Below are positions 63,820-64,000 of a stretch of DNA of 64,000 bases, piece after piece. Source of the stretch: a bacterium (GTDB lineage Bacteria; Chloroflexota; Anaerolineae; Caldilineales; Caldilineaceae). Where the stretch lies: assembly GCA_016124945.1 (NCBI GenBank), contig WGMT01000002.1:23868-87867 (forward strand), read 5' to 3'. Positions within the stretch are counted from its first letter, which is position 1. Each line of letters starts with the position of its first letter. Below the pieces are notes generated by a model. That model ran no database searches and was not told where the DNA came from. It saw only the letters and a list, made by a program, of their open reading frames with translations. A program made the position numbers and the translations under genes.

Positions 63820-64000
63820 CTAACGATTGATTGCAGGCAGCCAGAGCCGCTTTGTCTCTGCGTCCTCGGGCTCTTGCGACGGACTACTTTGGCCATTGGA
63901 AATGCGTGGCAAGTAGTAGATCCATGAGACCTGTGCGACAGCCGGCGACACAGTGACGGGTCCGTCCACGTCGATGGTGATCGGCGGCGGTGTTACGCCG
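63820..64000 (-). CDS. 3' end of a second giant surface-protein gene (partial)
   Basis: The minus-strand frame is open to the window edge and ends at the TAG at 63820-63822, giving 59 residues. They align along their whole length with the C-terminus of the 6320-residue protein: GVTPPPITIDVDGPVTV, then VAQVSWIYYLPRI, a Gln/Ser/Glu-rich spacer with EPEDAET, and the terminal RLWLPAINR. This is therefore the end of a paralogous protein with an SdrD-B-like last domain. The 5' part lies outside the window. It is convergent with the transporter operon and separated from it by a hairpin. Confidence 0.85.
   Translation of the reverse strand, partial: GVTPPPITIDVDGPVTVSPAVAQVSWIYYLPRISNGQSSPSQEPEDAETKRLWLPAINR

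Overview
The window looks like a chromosomal segment of a GC-rich member of the Chloroflexota (Anaerolineae/Caldilineae-like). This is inferred from family content only: two AfsR/SARP-type BTAD regulators with NB-ARC-like ATPase domains, several giant secreted proteins built from DUF11, PKD, PPC, Tsp3 and right-handed beta-helix repeats with Thr-Pro linkers, a lipoprotein peptide-type ABC system, and many intergenic palindromic repeats. I see no rRNA, tRNA, CRISPR array or transposase.

Layout. (1) 1-9.1 kb, plus strand: the 3' end of a UspA-type stress protein, then a 2.8-kilo-residue cyclic beta-1,2-glucan synthase homologue. (2) 9.3-11.4 kb, minus: a DUF4157 (HExxH) protein whose C-terminal half carries a possible lipase-like Ser-Asp-His triad, flanked by two copies of a palindromic repeat whose stems covary. 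(3) 11.8-28.7 kb, minus: two secreted repeat proteins (4391 and 1152 residues) sharing N-terminal beta-helix modules. (4) 28.9-32.4 kb, plus: BTAD regulator 1, divergent from the 1152-residue protein. (5) 32.4-36.4 kb, minus: an FG-GAP propeller/DUF11/PKD/RTX surface protein. (6) 36.8-55.7 kb, minus: one 6320-residue protein with Tsp3 repeats, an internal membrane segment, four YWTD-like propellers, about ten PPC domains and a P-domain. (7) 55.9-59.7 kb: a 74-residue protein divergent from BTAD regulator 2. (8) 60.0-63.8 kb, plus: an oligopeptide-type ABC importer (lipoprotein and two permeases, no ATPase). (9) The right edge holds the 3' end of a second giant gene paralogous to the C-terminus of the 6320-residue protein.

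How it may fit together. Most of the window encodes extracellular display and adhesion machinery, two large regulators that read intracellular signals, and nutrient uptake. Three complete surface proteins and the partial one end in the same short C-terminal motif, aromatic-Leu-Pro-x-aliphatic-(Asn/Glu)-Arg, which could be a sorting or anchoring tag. Almost every gene end carries a strong hairpin, from at least five sequence families. Functional links between these loci are inference from position and shared modules.
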